Both the position numbers and the translations under genes were made by a program. The notes below the pieces were generated by a model. That model was not told the origin of the DNA. It worked only from the letters and a program-made list of their open reading frames with translations, and did no database searches. Positions 51,123-60,735 of a DNA stretch of 64,000 nucleotides are shown here, one piece after another; the stretch's first letter is position 1; every line of letters starts with the position of its first letter. The DNA comes from Marinicella sediminis (GTDB lineage Bacteria; Pseudomonadota; Gammaproteobacteria; Xanthomonadales; Marinicellaceae): assembly GCF_002000055.1 (NCBI RefSeq), contig NZ_MVBD01000003.1, positions 186,001 through 250,000 of the forward strand. Reading direction: 5' to 3'.

Positions 51123-52604
51123 TTGTTATTTAATTCCAGCATTTTTATATTTGCGTTTTTGCCCCTGGCTTTTGCAGGCTATTTTCTGTTGTGCCGTCAT
51201 TCCAGTCAGACGCTGGCACATGGTTTTCTGGTGCTGGCCTCATTGTTTTTTTACAGTTGGTGGAATGTCGTTTACCTGCCCCTGATTGTGGGTTCGATGG
51301 TGGTGAACTTTTACCTCGGCCAACAGTTGCGCAGTGGTCAAGAGGGTGGGCGCAGGCATAACCGCTGGCTGCTGATTTCCGGAGTGGTGGCAAACCTGGG
51401 CTTATTGGGCTATTTCAAATACACGGATTTTTTTCTGGAAAACCTCAGCCTGTTGTCAGATGCCCATTTTGAACCGTTGAATCTGGCGTTACCACTGGCC
51501 ATTTCATTCTTTACTTTTCAACAAATTGCTTATCTGGTTGACAGCTATCGGGGGGAGACCGAAGAGAACAATTTTCTGACTTATGCCGTTTTTGTCAGTT
51601 TCTTTCCTCAGCTGATTGCCGGACCCATAGTGCATCACAAAGAAATGATGCCACAATTTGCCAATCAGGCCAACCGCCACATCATCCCGGAAAATATTGT
51701 CAGGGGCTTGTTTATTTTTGCCATCGGTCTGTTTAAGAAGGTCATCATTGCCGACAGTTTTGCGGTCTGGGCCAACGCCGGATTTGCCGACACTGAGGCC
51801 CTGACCATTTATCAGGGATGGGCTACTTCCTGGTCATACACATTTCAATTGTATTTTGATTTCAGTGGTTATACAGACATGGCCATTGGTCTGGCCTTGT
51901 TATTCAACATCGTGTTGCCTTTGAACTTCAACAGCCCGTACAAGGCCCGGGATATACAGGATTTCTGGCGCCGCTGGCACATGACATTGAGTCGGTTTCT
52001 GCGTGATTATGTGTACATCCCGTTGGGTGGAAATCGCCACGGCCGGTTTTCCACATACCGCAATCTGATGGCCACATTTGTGCTGGGTGGCATTTGGCAT
52101 GGGGCTGGCTGGACTTTCGTGTTTTGGGGGGTTTTGCATGGTCTGGCGTTGTGTGTACACCGTTTATGGCATCGTCTGGGATTGCGTCTTTGGGGTTGGT
52201 TGGGTTGGCTGATTACCATCAATTTTGTGAATCTGGCCTGGGTGTTTTTCCGGGCTGAAAACTGGGGCCAGGCGATCAATTTGTTGCGGGCCATGTTTGG
52301 GATGTCGGCCAATGAACGGTACGATTTCAGTATTCAGTTTGTTGATACCCTGTCCAGGTGGCTCAACACCCCGGTGTATGACTGGGTACCCTACCGGTTC
52401 AGAACAGTGGTGGTGCCGGAACAGACCATTCTGGCATGTGTGCTGATGCTGGCGATGGTGCTGGTGTTCCGCAACAACAATCGATTCATCAAAGAGCAGT
52501 TACCGTCAACAACCATGATGTGGGTGGCTGCGGTCCTGTTTGGTTGTTCTGTGATTCAGTCAGTGTTGTCGACTACTGAAGTATTTTTGTATTTTAACTT
52601 TTGA
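51123..52604 (+). CDS. MBOAT-family membrane O-acyltransferase (AlgI-like)
   Basis: 493 residues from TTG with AAGGA 8 nt upstream; 'MLFNSSIFIFAFLPLAF' is the standard start of this family. Many membrane helices. Conserved 'FPQLIAGPIVHHKEMMPQF', 'YTFQLYFDFSGYTDMAIGLA', 'DFWRRWHMTLSRFLRDYVYI' and 'LGGIWHGAGWTFVFWGVLHG' with the catalytic His. It moves acetyl groups across the membrane for polysaccharide or cell-wall O-acetylation together with a periplasmic SGNH partner, encoded 7 nt downstream. No polysaccharide synthesis genes are in the window. Confidence 0.9.
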   Translation: MLFNSSIFIFAFLPLAFAGYFLLCRHSSQTLAHGFLVLASLFFYSWWNVVYLPLIVGSMVVNFYLGQQLRSGQEGGRRHNRWLLISGVVANLGLLGYFKYTDFFLENLSLLSDAHFEPLNLALPLAISFFTFQQIAYLVDSYRGETEENNFLTYAVFVSFFPQLIAGPIVHHKEMMPQFANQANRHIIPENIVRGLFIFAIGLFKKVIIADSFAVWANAGFADTEALTIYQGWATSWSYTFQLYFDFSGYTDMAIGLALLFNIVLPLNFNSPYKARDIQDFWRRWHMTLSRFLRDYVYIPLGGNRHGRFSTYRNLMATFVLGGIWHGAGWTFVFWGVLHGLALCVHRLWHRLGLRLWGWLGWLITINFVNLAWVFFRAENWGQAINLLRAMFGMSANERYDFSIQFVDTLSRWLNTPVYDWVPYRFRTVVVPEQTILACVLMLAMVLVFRNNNRFIKEQLPSTTMMWVAAVLFGCSVIQSVLSTTEVFLYFNF

Positions 52605-52611
52605 TAAGCAG

Positions 52612-53727
52612 ATGGATAAAAACCACATAAAAATACTGACCTTTCTGGTGACAGCCGGTTTGACCATAGCGGCCATACCGTTGAGCAATCTGTATCGTGA
52701 TGGTTGGCAATCCAGCCGTCAGGATTGGTTCAGAGCCGACCACGCTGAAGCCTGGCTTAATGTATTGGTTTATGGTCTGTTTGACCGTTCAATGGTGCCA
52801 GATAAAGTGGTTGTCGGAAAAAATGGTTTTTTATTTTTAGGCAATCAATACGGCCACCTGATTTACAAAACGCAGAACATTTTCCCTTATGCTTCATCTG
52901 AAGTACCTGCCTGGGGTGGTCAGGTCAAAGCGTTACAACATTGGTACGCCAGGCAAGGCATACCCATTGTACTGGCCATGGTGCCCAATAAGCACAGTGT
53001 GTATGCCGAACATTTGCCTGAGTGGATTGTGCCTGATAGACCGGGTCTATCTGACAACCTGGTTGAAGAAGCCACAAAACAGAATGTGCAATTACTGGAT
53101 CTGCGTCAGTCTTTGTCTTCGGCGAAGGCCGGCAGGACTGATTTGTTGTACTGGAAGACCGATTCACATTGGAACCTGCGCGGGGCCGAGATTGGTTTTT
53201 CTGCCATTATGCAAGCTGTTGAGCAGTTGACTGGATGGTCGGTTCAACTGCCGGTTGTCTCGGTCACGGAATTTCCTTTGGCGGCGATGGATCTGGCCAG
53301 AATCATGAAAATTGACCATTTGTTACCAGATGACATTGAGTTGGGTCAGCAGTATGGGACTGCTCAATATGCCTCGTTTTGTGCTGGCAAAATTGTCCTG
53401 CCTGATCTGGTATTGGATCCCTGTGAACAACAATCATTTGTTCACCTCAGTGTCAACACAGCAGCACAGTATGTCATCAATGATCAGGCCCTTAACCAAC
53501 AGAAAGTGTTGTTATTGGCCGATTCATTTTCTATGCAGAATGCCCACCTTTATCAGCGGTCTTTTCAAACCATTTGGGCGGTGCATTACGATCAATTGTA
53601 CGGTGAGCAACTGGCCCGCTTCATCAGCCTATACCAACCTGATCTGGTGATTTATCAGGTGGTTGAACGGTCCATCTTTCAGACCAGGCATTTTGCGCAC
53701 CTGCCAGTCGTTGATCAGGCAGAGTAA
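52612..53727 (+). CDS. AlgJ/AlgX-like SGNH acetyltransferase
   Basis: 371 residues. An N-terminal membrane anchor or signal ('ILTFLVTAGLTIAAIPL') is followed by the ALGX/SGNH-like domain: 'VVVGKNGFLFLGNQ', 'TDSHWNLRGAEIGF' with the catalytic Asp-His pair and 'VLLLADSFSMQNAHLYQ' with the nucleophilic Ser. It is the periplasmic acceptor-modifying partner of the preceding MBOAT protein. The modified polymer cannot be deduced. Confidence 0.85.
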   Translation: MDKNHIKILTFLVTAGLTIAAIPLSNLYRDGWQSSRQDWFRADHAEAWLNVLVYGLFDRSMVPDKVVVGKNGFLFLGNQYGHLIYKTQNIFPYASSEVPAWGGQVKALQHWYARQGIPIVLAMVPNKHSVYAEHLPEWIVPDRPGLSDNLVEEATKQNVQLLDLRQSLSSAKAGRTDLLYWKTDSHWNLRGAEIGFSAIMQAVEQLTGWSVQLPVVSVTEFPLAAMDLARIMKIDHLLPDDIELGQQYGTAQYASFCAGKIVLPDLVLDPCEQQSFVHLSVNTAAQYVINDQALNQQKVLLLADSFSMQNAHLYQRSFQTIWAVHYDQLYGEQLARFISLYQPDLVIYQVVERSIFQTRHFAHLPVVDQAE

Positions 53728-53746
53728 ACCACATATCAGGAACAGT

Positions 53747-53774
53747 GAATGATGCCTCAGGGTCATTCTTTTTT
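53747..53774 (+). terminator. Rho-independent terminator after the SGNH gene
   Basis: Stem GAATGA / TCATTC (extendable by a T-G pair) followed by six T, 19 nt past the stop. A second perfect hairpin AGCCATT / AATGGCT (53776-53792) lies immediately downstream. Confidence 0.7.
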
Positions 53775-53830
53775 GAGCCATTTGCAATGGCTGATCAGCT
53801 GTAAAAAAAGTGTTTTTCTCATTAACGCAA

Positions 53831-53859
53831 TTGATAATGATTCGCAATACGATTATAAT
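53831..53859 (+). promoter_or_regulatory. Fur-type promoter of the TonB receptor gene
   Basis: TTGATA (53831-53836), a 17-bp spacer and TATAAT (53854-53859). The spacer is filled by a Fur-like box, GATAATGATTCGCAATACG (53833-53851), 13 of 19 matching the consensus. Binding would occlude RNA polymerase, the usual iron-repressed arrangement. Confidence 0.75.
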
Positions 53860-53886
53860 TTGGTTTTTTAATTAATTGCATGAACC

Positions 53887-56046
53887 ATGAATCAAGCCAC
53901 TTCTTCCCTGATAAAACTCGCCGTATGGACTTCGGTATTGTTTACCTGCACTGTCACAGCGCAAAATGAAGCACCAGATGATATTGACCCAACTGAAAAA
54001 CCAACTTCAGAGCAGGCCAGCCTTGAAAAACTGGTGGTTGTGGGGCAGATCCTCTACAGTGATCAGCTCAACGCCCTGAAGACCCCAACGCCGATTGTTG
54101 ATGTGCCACAAAGCCTGTCCATCATCACCGCGGATGACATCAGGCTGAGGGGGTTTGACAGTGTCGGTGATCTCATTGACTACATCCCTGGCGTCAGTAA
54201 TTCACAGGGTGAAGGTCATCGTGATGCGGTGGTGTTTCGTGGGGTACGCTCAACCGCTGACTTCTTCATTGATGGCATGCGCGATGATGTGCAATATTAC
54301 CGTCCTTTGTATAACCTGGAACAGGTTGAAGTTCTGCGAGGCCCCAATGCCTTGTTGTTTGGCCGGGGCGGTACCGGTGGTATCCTCAATCGGGTGACCA
54401 AAAAAGGCCTCGTCGGAGCGTCGTTCACTGATCTCCGTTCTCATGTTGACTCATTTGGAGGATACGGCATTCAGGTAGACAGTAATTTCGACACGGGAAC
54501 ACGTTCAGCGTTTCGCATCAATGCCATGTTTGAAGGCCTTGAAAACCATCGGGATTTCTTTACTGGTGACCGGGTGGGTATCAATCCGACTGCCAGACTG
54601 GAGTTGTCGGATGACAGTATTCTGGATTTGTCCTATGAATACATTGATCATCAGCGGTTCATTGACCGGGGTATTCCAACAGGCAGCGATGGTCGTCCGG
54701 TGGAAGCATTCAGGGACATTGTGTTTGGCGATCCGACATTGAATAATACGGAGCTTGAAGCCCATTTGTTGCGGGCCACTTTACAGCATAACTTCACCGA
54801 CAGCCTGAAAGGTAACTTCAGTGCGTTTTACGGAGATTATGACAAACTGTACGAAAATTTTTATGTTTCCGGCTATGATCAGGTCAACAGCCCTGATGTG
54901 GTTACCCTGGATGGATATCTGGACACCACCCAACGTGAAAACATGATCTTGTCTGGCCATCTGGTTGGTCAGTTTTACACCGGTGATGTGGAACACACCC
55001 TGATCACTGGTGTGGAATTCATTGATACCTCTTCCGATCAGGATCGGTACAATGCCTTCTGGAACACCACCCTGGATGACAATGAACAGTTCAACATCAA
55101 CCGTCCATTGCTCCTCAATGGTGGGCAGGGCATCAATGCATCCGGTGATCCAACCAGCAATGATTATACCGCGGATCTGAATGATGACACTCGGGTGAAT
55201 ATTGATGTGTTTTCAGTTTTTGTACAAGATGAAATTCAAATCACCGATCACGTGGATCTGGTGTTGGGAGCCCGGTTTGATCGTTTTGACATCACGGTGT
55301 TCAACGTGCCTGACAATGAGACCCGCAGCCGGGAAGATGAAGCTGTTTCACCACGACTTGGATTGATCTATAAGCCAAAGGAACACATTTCATTGTATGG
55401 CAGTTACAGTGAGTCTTTCCTGCCCCGCAGTGGTGAACAATTTGCCAACATCAATGGTAACAACGATCAACTCGATCCGAATACATTCAGTAACCTGGAA
55501 GTTGGTTTTAAGTGGGATTTTGGTCAGGCAATGAGTTTCACTGCTGCGGTCTTTGAAATTGAACAAAGTTCACCCCAGGTGGCTGATGATGATCCTTCAA
55601 CACTTGATGTGATTGATTCAGAAATCACCGGTTTTGAAGCCCAGCTGAAAGGTCAGATCAATGACAAATGGTACGTTTCAGCAGGTTACAGTTATCTGGA
55701 TGGAGAACAGGTCAGCCGCACAGGCCCAACAGGACTGCGCCCCAGGGAGCTGCCGGAAAACAGTTTTTCTTTGTGGAATAATTTTCAGCTCACCGACCGT
55801 CTGGGTTTGGGATTGGGAATGACGTACCAGGATGACAGTTTCATCAACAACAGCAACAGTGCAGAATTACCGTCATATACCCGTTTTGACGCAGCGGCAT
55901 ATTACACGGTATCAGATCGCCTGAGTTTGCAGCTGAATGTGGAAAACCTCACTGATGAACTGTATTTTCCCCATGCACACAGCACCCATCAGGCCACCGT
56001 GGGTGCTCCTTTAAATGCCCGTTTATCAGCCCAATGGCACTTTTGA
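53887..56046 (+). CDS. TonB-dependent siderophore receptor
   Basis: 719 residues. Signal peptide, then a TonB-box-like 'LEKLVVVGQ', the plug domain ('TPIVDVPQSLSIITADDIRL', 'GVSNSQGEGHRDAVVFRGV', 'EVLRGPNALLFGRGGTGGIL') and a beta-barrel ending 'ARLSAQWHF' with terminal Phe. The DVPQSLSIIT form and 'RGPNALLFGRGGTGGILNRV' fit ferric-siderophore receptors of the FhuE/FpvA/FcuA type. The ligand is not predictable. Expression is expected to be iron-repressed through the promoter described just upstream. Confidence 0.93.
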   Translation: MNQATSSLIKLAVWTSVLFTCTVTAQNEAPDDIDPTEKPTSEQASLEKLVVVGQILYSDQLNALKTPTPIVDVPQSLSIITADDIRLRGFDSVGDLIDYIPGVSNSQGEGHRDAVVFRGVRSTADFFIDGMRDDVQYYRPLYNLEQVEVLRGPNALLFGRGGTGGILNRVTKKGLVGASFTDLRSHVDSFGGYGIQVDSNFDTGTRSAFRINAMFEGLENHRDFFTGDRVGINPTARLELSDDSILDLSYEYIDHQRFIDRGIPTGSDGRPVEAFRDIVFGDPTLNNTELEAHLLRATLQHNFTDSLKGNFSAFYGDYDKLYENFYVSGYDQVNSPDVVTLDGYLDTTQRENMILSGHLVGQFYTGDVEHTLITGVEFIDTSSDQDRYNAFWNTTLDDNEQFNINRPLLLNGGQGINASGDPTSNDYTADLNDDTRVNIDVFSVFVQDEIQITDHVDLVLGARFDRFDITVFNVPDNETRSREDEAVSPRLGLIYKPKEHISLYGSYSESFLPRSGEQFANINGNNDQLDPNTFSNLEVGFKWDFGQAMSFTAAVFEIEQSSPQVADDDPSTLDVIDSEITGFEAQLKGQINDKWYVSAGYSYLDGEQVSRTGPTGLRPRELPENSFSLWNNFQLTDRLGLGLGMTYQDDSFINNSNSAELPSYTRFDAAAYYTVSDRLSLQLNVENLTDELYFPHAHSTHQATVGAPLNARLSAQWHF

Positions 56047-56107
56047 GGTAATGAACTAAAGCGTTTTGATCAACCAACCCCTGCCGTGACCGTTGGTCAC
56101 GAAAATG

Positions 56108-56143
56108 AGTCAGCCATGGTAGATGCCGTGGCTGATTTTTTTT
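56108..56143 (+). terminator. Rho-independent terminator after the TonB receptor
   Basis: A 10-bp stem TCAGCCATGG / CCGTGGCTGA (one T-G pair), loop TAGATG, followed by eight T. It lies between the convergent receptor and fbpC genes. Confidence 0.88.
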
Positions 56144-56165
56144 GAAGGGATCTTTGAATTCAGGG

Positions 56166-57212
56166 CTAGCTTATCGCAAAACCCAATACGGGCTGCGGAT
56201 TGCTTACTTTGAGTTGGATGGATTGTCCGACCGGAATGGATTGGTGGTGAAACAGTTGAACCTGATCGCCGTTAGTCAGGGTGGCGGTCAACACATGGTG
56301 ACCACCCTGATAAATACACTTATTGATGATGGCCTTCGAACCTTCTGTGGGTGTTGAGACCTGCAGCAGGTGTTTACTGAGGCCGATTTGCAGGATATCA
56401 CCTGGCATGAACTGATCAGCGTTACACAGGTCAAAAGTGCCCAGCACGGTGTCCAGCCGGGATTCCGGGTTGAGTTGTCCATTGATCAGGTTGGCCTGAT
56501 TCAGAAATCGAATCACATCAGGGCTGGCTGGCTGGTCATGCAATTCAACAGGTGTTCCCCATTGCAATAACTGACCGTTGAGCATCACGCCCATTTGATC
56601 GGCGACCGCAAATGCTTCCTCCAGTGAGTGAGTGACCCACAAGGCGGTGGAGCCGTCGGCTTGCAACATGCTTTTGACTTCCTGGGCCATCTCGCTCTGT
56701 AGTCCACGGTCAACACTGGAGAAGGGTTCATCCAGCAGGATCAGTTTTGGTTTGGGAGCCATGGCGCGGGCCAAAGCAACCCTTTGGCACTGGCCCCCGG
56801 ACAAGTGATGGGGATGACGTGTGTTGAGCTTTTGAAGGCGGCAAAGCTGGATCAGTTCAGCGGTGCGCTGGCGGCGTTGTTCTTGGGGCAGGTGCTGCAA
56901 CCCAAAGGCAATGTTTTGTTGCACAGTCAGGTGGGGAAACAGGGCCAGATCCTGAAACAGCATGCCCACCTGGCGTTGCTGAGGGGGCAACATGTGATGA
57001 TCACCAGTCACTTGCAGGTGGTCGATCATCACTGTGCCGGACTGAGGTTGCTCAAAGCCGGCAATCAGGCGCAATAATGTGCTTTTACCGCAACCACTGG
57101 GTCCCAGCAAACAACCTACCTGACCGGCATCTATTGTCAGGTTGATATTCTGCAACAACGGTTGTTGTGCATAGGCAAAAGTGAGCTGTTTGATGTCAAG
57201 CAGGGTCTTCAT
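56166..57212 (-). CDS. fbpC: Ferric iron ABC transporter ATP-binding protein (FbpC-like)
   Basis: 348 residues. Walker A 'GPSGCGKSTLLRL', Q-loop 'GMLFQDLALFPHLTV', signature 'LSGGQCQRVALARA', Walker B 'LILLDEPFSSVD' and the switch His in 'WVTHSLEEA'. The C-terminal TOBE-like extension (about 245-348) fits FbpC/PotA-type importer ATPases. The start overlaps the permease stop (ATGA). Confidence 0.9.
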   Translation of the reverse strand: MKTLLDIKQLTFAYAQQPLLQNINLTIDAGQVGCLLGPSGCGKSTLLRLIAGFEQPQSGTVMIDHLQVTGDHHMLPPQQRQVGMLFQDLALFPHLTVQQNIAFGLQHLPQEQRRQRTAELIQLCRLQKLNTRHPHHLSGGQCQRVALARAMAPKPKLILLDEPFSSVDRGLQSEMAQEVKSMLQADGSTALWVTHSLEEAFAVADQMGVMLNGQLLQWGTPVELHDQPASPDVIRFLNQANLINGQLNPESRLDTVLGTFDLCNADQFMPGDILQIGLSKHLLQVSTPTEGSKAIINKCIYQGGHHVLTATLTNGDQVQLFHHQSIPVGQSIQLKVSNPQPVLGFAIS

Positions 57213-58822
57213 AATCGGTGGTTGATTTTATTGTTCAGGATGATGACCGGGATCAGTCCCACGGCTACGATGCACAGAGCCGGCACAGCGGCATCAGCCA
57301 GTCGTTCATCAGCAGCCAGTTCATAGGCTTTTACGGCCAGGGTGTTGAAATTAAAAGGGCGTAATACCAGGGTTGCCGGTAATTCTTTAAGTAAATCCAC
57401 AAAAACCAATAACACAGCTGTCCACAGACTGGGTTTCAGCAAGGGTAAGTGAACAAAGCGAAAAGTCTGGTTGGTATTTTTACCCGTCAGTAAACTGGCT
57501 TCATCCAGGTTTTTGTTGATGGTTTGGTATGCGGCTTCCACCGGTTGCATGGCCACCGCCAGAAAACGAATCACATAAGCTGTGATCAGAGCCAGAAAAC
57601 CACCACTGAACAGCAAAGTAGGTGGCGCAGCAGAAAACGTGCTGATGATGCCATTGAGTCCCTGATCCAACCAACCAAAGGCCATGGTTACTCCGACCGC
57701 GATGACCAACCCAGGTACTGCATATCCCAGTCCCATCGCCCGGATGGCGAATTGGGTCCGCGATGATCTGGTGTGGCGATGCACGAACAACAACAGCAGG
57801 GCCAGCGCCACGGTGAGCACTGCTCCCAGTCCGGCCACACTCAAGGTATGAATGATCAGATTGATGAAGTCTGACCACCAGTCGTAGATTCTGGAATGAA
57901 ACGCCATCACCAGCAGCAAGCACAGTGGCAAAACAAACCCCAGGGCAACCACCAGTCCGCACCACAGGGAAGCCATCCAGTTTTTCCAGCCGCTTAAGGT
58001 GATTGATGGTGGCCCTTGCTGAGGCCCTTTGTCAATGGCATAACCGGCAGTTCCACGGACATATTTTTCCAATAACATGATCACCATCACCAGGCTCAGT
58101 AAAAGACTGGCGATTTGCGCAGCACCAGCCAGTGAACCGAGCCCAAACCACGTTTTCAGGATGCCGGTGGTGAGGGTGTTCAGACCGAAATACTGAACTG
58201 TACCGTAATCTGCCAGGGTCTCCATCATCACCAGAGCCAGTCCTCCAAAAATGGCCGGTCTGGCCAGAGGCAAAGCCACTTGACGAAAATAGTGTCGCCC
58301 TCCGGCCAGCTGATGAGCTTCGAATAATTGTTTTGATTGGCGCTGGAAAGCGGCTCTCGCCAGCAAATAAACATAGGGATACAGGACCAGCGTCAGCACC
58401 AGTACAGCGCCTCCGAAAGAGCGGATGTTGGGGAAGACGTAATCACCAAATGACCAGTTGTTATAGGTGCGCAGTGTACTCTGCACAGGTCCGGCGACAT
58501 CCAGCCACCAGGTATATGCATAAGCCACGATATAGGCTGGCATGGCCATGGGCAGTATCAGCAGCCACTGGAACACACGTTGACCGCTGAACCGGTGTCT
58601 GGCAATCAGCCAGGCACTGCTGACTCCCACCAGGGCACTGCCAACGGTGACCCACAACAGCAATGACAGTGATTGGCGAATATAGCCACCCAATACAGTT
58701 TCACTCAGGTGATGCCAGACCTCCAGGTCGGGCTGGAATAATTGCCACAACAAGGCAGCCAATGGCAGTCCAAAAACCACCACCATTGGCCATATCAACC
58801 AGTGCGATTTTGTCGTCAACAA
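57209..58822 (-). CDS. fbpB: Ferric iron ABC transporter permease (FbpB-like)
   Basis: 537 residues, a fused two-domain permease with about twelve membrane helices. Both halves carry an EAA-type loop: 'FQRQSKQLFEAHQLAGGRHY' and 'INKNLDEASLLTGKNTNQTF'. 'PMAMPAYIVAYAYTWWLDVA' and 'MGLGYAVPGLVIAVGVTMAF' are typical of Fe(III)/thiamine-type permeases. It is encoded between the binding protein and the ATPase. Confidence 0.9.
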   Translation of the reverse strand: MLTTKSHWLIWPMVVVFGLPLAALLWQLFQPDLEVWHHLSETVLGGYIRQSLSLLLWVTVGSALVGVSSAWLIARHRFSGQRVFQWLLILPMAMPAYIVAYAYTWWLDVAGPVQSTLRTYNNWSFGDYVFPNIRSFGGAVLVLTLVLYPYVYLLARAAFQRQSKQLFEAHQLAGGRHYFRQVALPLARPAIFGGLALVMMETLADYGTVQYFGLNTLTTGILKTWFGLGSLAGAAQIASLLLSLVMVIMLLEKYVRGTAGYAIDKGPQQGPPSITLSGWKNWMASLWCGLVVALGFVLPLCLLLVMAFHSRIYDWWSDFINLIIHTLSVAGLGAVLTVALALLLLFVHRHTRSSRTQFAIRAMGLGYAVPGLVIAVGVTMAFGWLDQGLNGIISTFSAAPPTLLFSGGFLALITAYVIRFLAVAMQPVEAAYQTINKNLDEASLLTGKNTNQTFRFVHLPLLKPSLWTAVLLVFVDLLKELPATLVLRPFNFNTLAVKAYELAADERLADAAVPALCIVAVGLIPVIILNNKINHRL

Positions 58823-58846
58823 TGCAATGACCTGATCATCATTGGA

Positions 58847-59881
58847 TCAAGGCCAGCCAACCCGGTCCATGATTTTTACCGCTTCATTGTTCAACTCACC
58901 CAAGCGGGATAAGTTGATGGCATCCTTCCTGAATTCACCCCATTCAGCCAGCGTTGGATGAACCGCAGTACCCGGCACAACAGGATATTCACCGTTGGCG
59001 CTGGCAAACCAGTTTTGCGATTCAGCCTGAATCATAAATTCAATCAATCTTTGGGCATGGCCAACATGATCAGCCGCTTTGGTGACAGCGATACCAGACA
59101 CATTCACATGGGTACCGCGATCTTGTTGGTTGGGCCAGAAAACACCCACCTTTTGAGCCACTGCGGCTTCTGTCGGATCTTCGGATTGCAACATACCAAA
59201 CAGATAATAAGTGTTGGCCACGGCCACATCGCACAAGCCGGCAGCCACGGCTTTGATTTGATCCCGGTCGCCACCCACTGGTTGGCGGGCAAAGTTTTTA
59301 ACCAGGGCAGCGGCCCATTGTTCAACTGCTGCTGTGCTTTCACTGGCCAGCATTGAGGCAACCAGTGATTGGTTATAGATGTTGCCTGAAGAACGGATGC
59401 AGACTTTTTTGCGCCACTGTTCTGTGGTCAGGGATGCATAATTCGTCAGTGAAGCCGGATTGACGCGGTCTTTGGCATACATGATCGGCCTGGCGCGCAA
59501 AGACAGACCGAACCAGTGGTTATCCGGGTCCCGGTAATTGGGCGGAATCGACTGCTGCAATAACGGACTGTCGATGGCTTGAGTCAGTCCCTGTGATTTG
59601 GCTCTGTACAGGCGTCCGGCATCTACTGTCATCAGCACATCAGCCGGAGAAGCAGCGCCTTCGGCTTTCAGTCGTTCGATCAGGGCATCGTCTTTTCCGG
59701 TGACGAGGTTGACCCGGATGCCGGTGACTTCAGTGAAGCGATCGAGCATCGGCTTGATCAGGGCTTCCTTGCGTGATGAATACACGTTGACTTCTGGTTG
59801 GCTTTGTACTGCACATCCCTGGATGATCATCATGACGATCAATACCATCAGGGTACAGCGGGTAGTGTGGTGTTTTTGCAT
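58847..59881 (-). CDS. fbpA: Ferric iron ABC transporter substrate-binding lipoprotein (FbpA-like)
   Basis: 344 residues. The N-terminus has a hydrophobic core and lipobox 'IQGCAV', so it is anchored rather than free. 'VNVYSSRKEALIKPMLDRFT', 'PADVLMTVDAGRLYRAKSQG', 'FGLSLRARPIMYAKDRV' and 'CDVAVANTYYLFGML' fit the Fe3+-binding family; the Tyr pair in 'ANTYYLFG' is the expected metal ligand. Transcription starts from a Fur-boxed promoter. Confidence 0.9.
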   Translation of the reverse strand: MQKHHTTRCTLMVLIVMMIIQGCAVQSQPEVNVYSSRKEALIKPMLDRFTEVTGIRVNLVTGKDDALIERLKAEGAASPADVLMTVDAGRLYRAKSQGLTQAIDSPLLQQSIPPNYRDPDNHWFGLSLRARPIMYAKDRVNPASLTNYASLTTEQWRKKVCIRSSGNIYNQSLVASMLASESTAAVEQWAAALVKNFARQPVGGDRDQIKAVAAGLCDVAVANTYYLFGMLQSEDPTEAAVAQKVGVFWPNQQDRGTHVNVSGIAVTKAADHVGHAQRLIEFMIQAESQNWFASANGEYPVVPGTAVHPTLAEWGEFRKDAINLSRLGELNNEAVKIMDRVGWP

Positions 59882-59909
59882 GGTTAGGTCAGCTGTGAAT
59901 CAATGAGTT

Positions 59910-59938
59910 ATTTTAATGAAAATGATTCTTGTTTGCAA
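59910..59938 (-). promoter_or_regulatory. Fur-type promoter of the fbpABC operon
   Basis: On the minus strand TTGCAA, a 17-bp spacer and TAAAAT (59915-59910). A Fur-like box (plus strand TTTAATGAAAATGATTCTT, 59912-59930, 13 of 19 matches) fills the spacer and overlaps the -10. Confidence 0.7.
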
Positions 59939-59996
59939 ATGGTGTTTGCGTGGTTTTCATTTCCAAATCGTCATGCATGACCATGTGTTGCAGATG

Positions 59997-60665
59997 TTAC
60001 GTAGCCGCCGGCAAGTGACCGGTTTTGACCCAGATGATGGTTTCTTCTTCGACAAACGGGTGGTGGCTGCTGAGGTGTGGGCTGCGCACCCAGGTGCCCT
60101 TGGGGTATTGCCCGTGTTCATCACGAAAAGTGCCTGACAAGACGAACAATTCTTCACCACCAAAATGGGTGTGGGGTTGGAAGACCTCTCCGGGCGGCCA
60201 TTTAACCAGTGCCGTGCGCTCATGACCATGATTGTGCAGAGACATCACCTGCAGGCCGCCAATACCGGGTTGCCAGGGTTGTTTGCGGGTATCAATCTTC
60301 AACTGGGTTTGATCGCTGAACTGAAACTGACAGAGTTTGACCAGTAACACACAGCCAGGTTTGCTGAATGGGGCGTGTGAGGTGCCGGGTGGATTTCGCA
60401 GGTAAGTGCCTGCAGGATAATTTCCGTGTTCATCTGAAAACACCCCTTCAAGCACCAGAATTTCCTCTCCCCTGGGGTGTTGATGACTGTTAAAACTGGC
60501 GCCGGCTTGGTATTTGACCACACTGGTGGCATGACCGGATTCAGCGGCTTCACGGGCCAGTGGCTTACGCAGCACGGAAGGTGAAGGACTGGCTTGCCAT
60601 TCCTGTTTCCCGGTGTCTATGACCAGCCTTTTGGAAAAGTCCATGTTGATGTTCATGTATGCCAT
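59997..60665 (-). CDS. Double-cupin protein (ChrR-like cupin repeats)
   Basis: 222 residues built from two related cupin domains. The first (about 40-110) has 'GASFNSHQHPRGEEILVLEG' and 'PGTSHAPFS'. The second (about 145-215) has 'GEVFQPHTHFGGEELFVLSG' and 'SPHLSSHHPFV'. Each holds the His-x-His...Glu metal-binding pattern. Similar cupins form the C-terminal domain of the anti-sigma factor ChrR or stand alone. No sigma gene is adjacent. It lies upstream of fbpABC on the same strand but is separated from it by the Fur promoter. Confidence 0.8.
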   Translation of the reverse strand: MAYMNINMDFSKRLVIDTGKQEWQASPSPSVLRKPLAREAAESGHATSVVKYQAGASFNSHQHPRGEEILVLEGVFSDEHGNYPAGTYLRNPPGTSHAPFSKPGCVLLVKLCQFQFSDQTQLKIDTRKQPWQPGIGGLQVMSLHNHGHERTALVKWPPGEVFQPHTHFGGEELFVLSGTFRDEHGQYPKGTWVRSPHLSSHHPFVEEETIIWVKTGHLPAAT

Positions 60666-60735
60666 TGTAGCTTGTGGGCGTGAATTCTACATCTTTGAGT
60701 TCAGGTTCTTGTGTTATTTTTGCCCGGCCATCACC

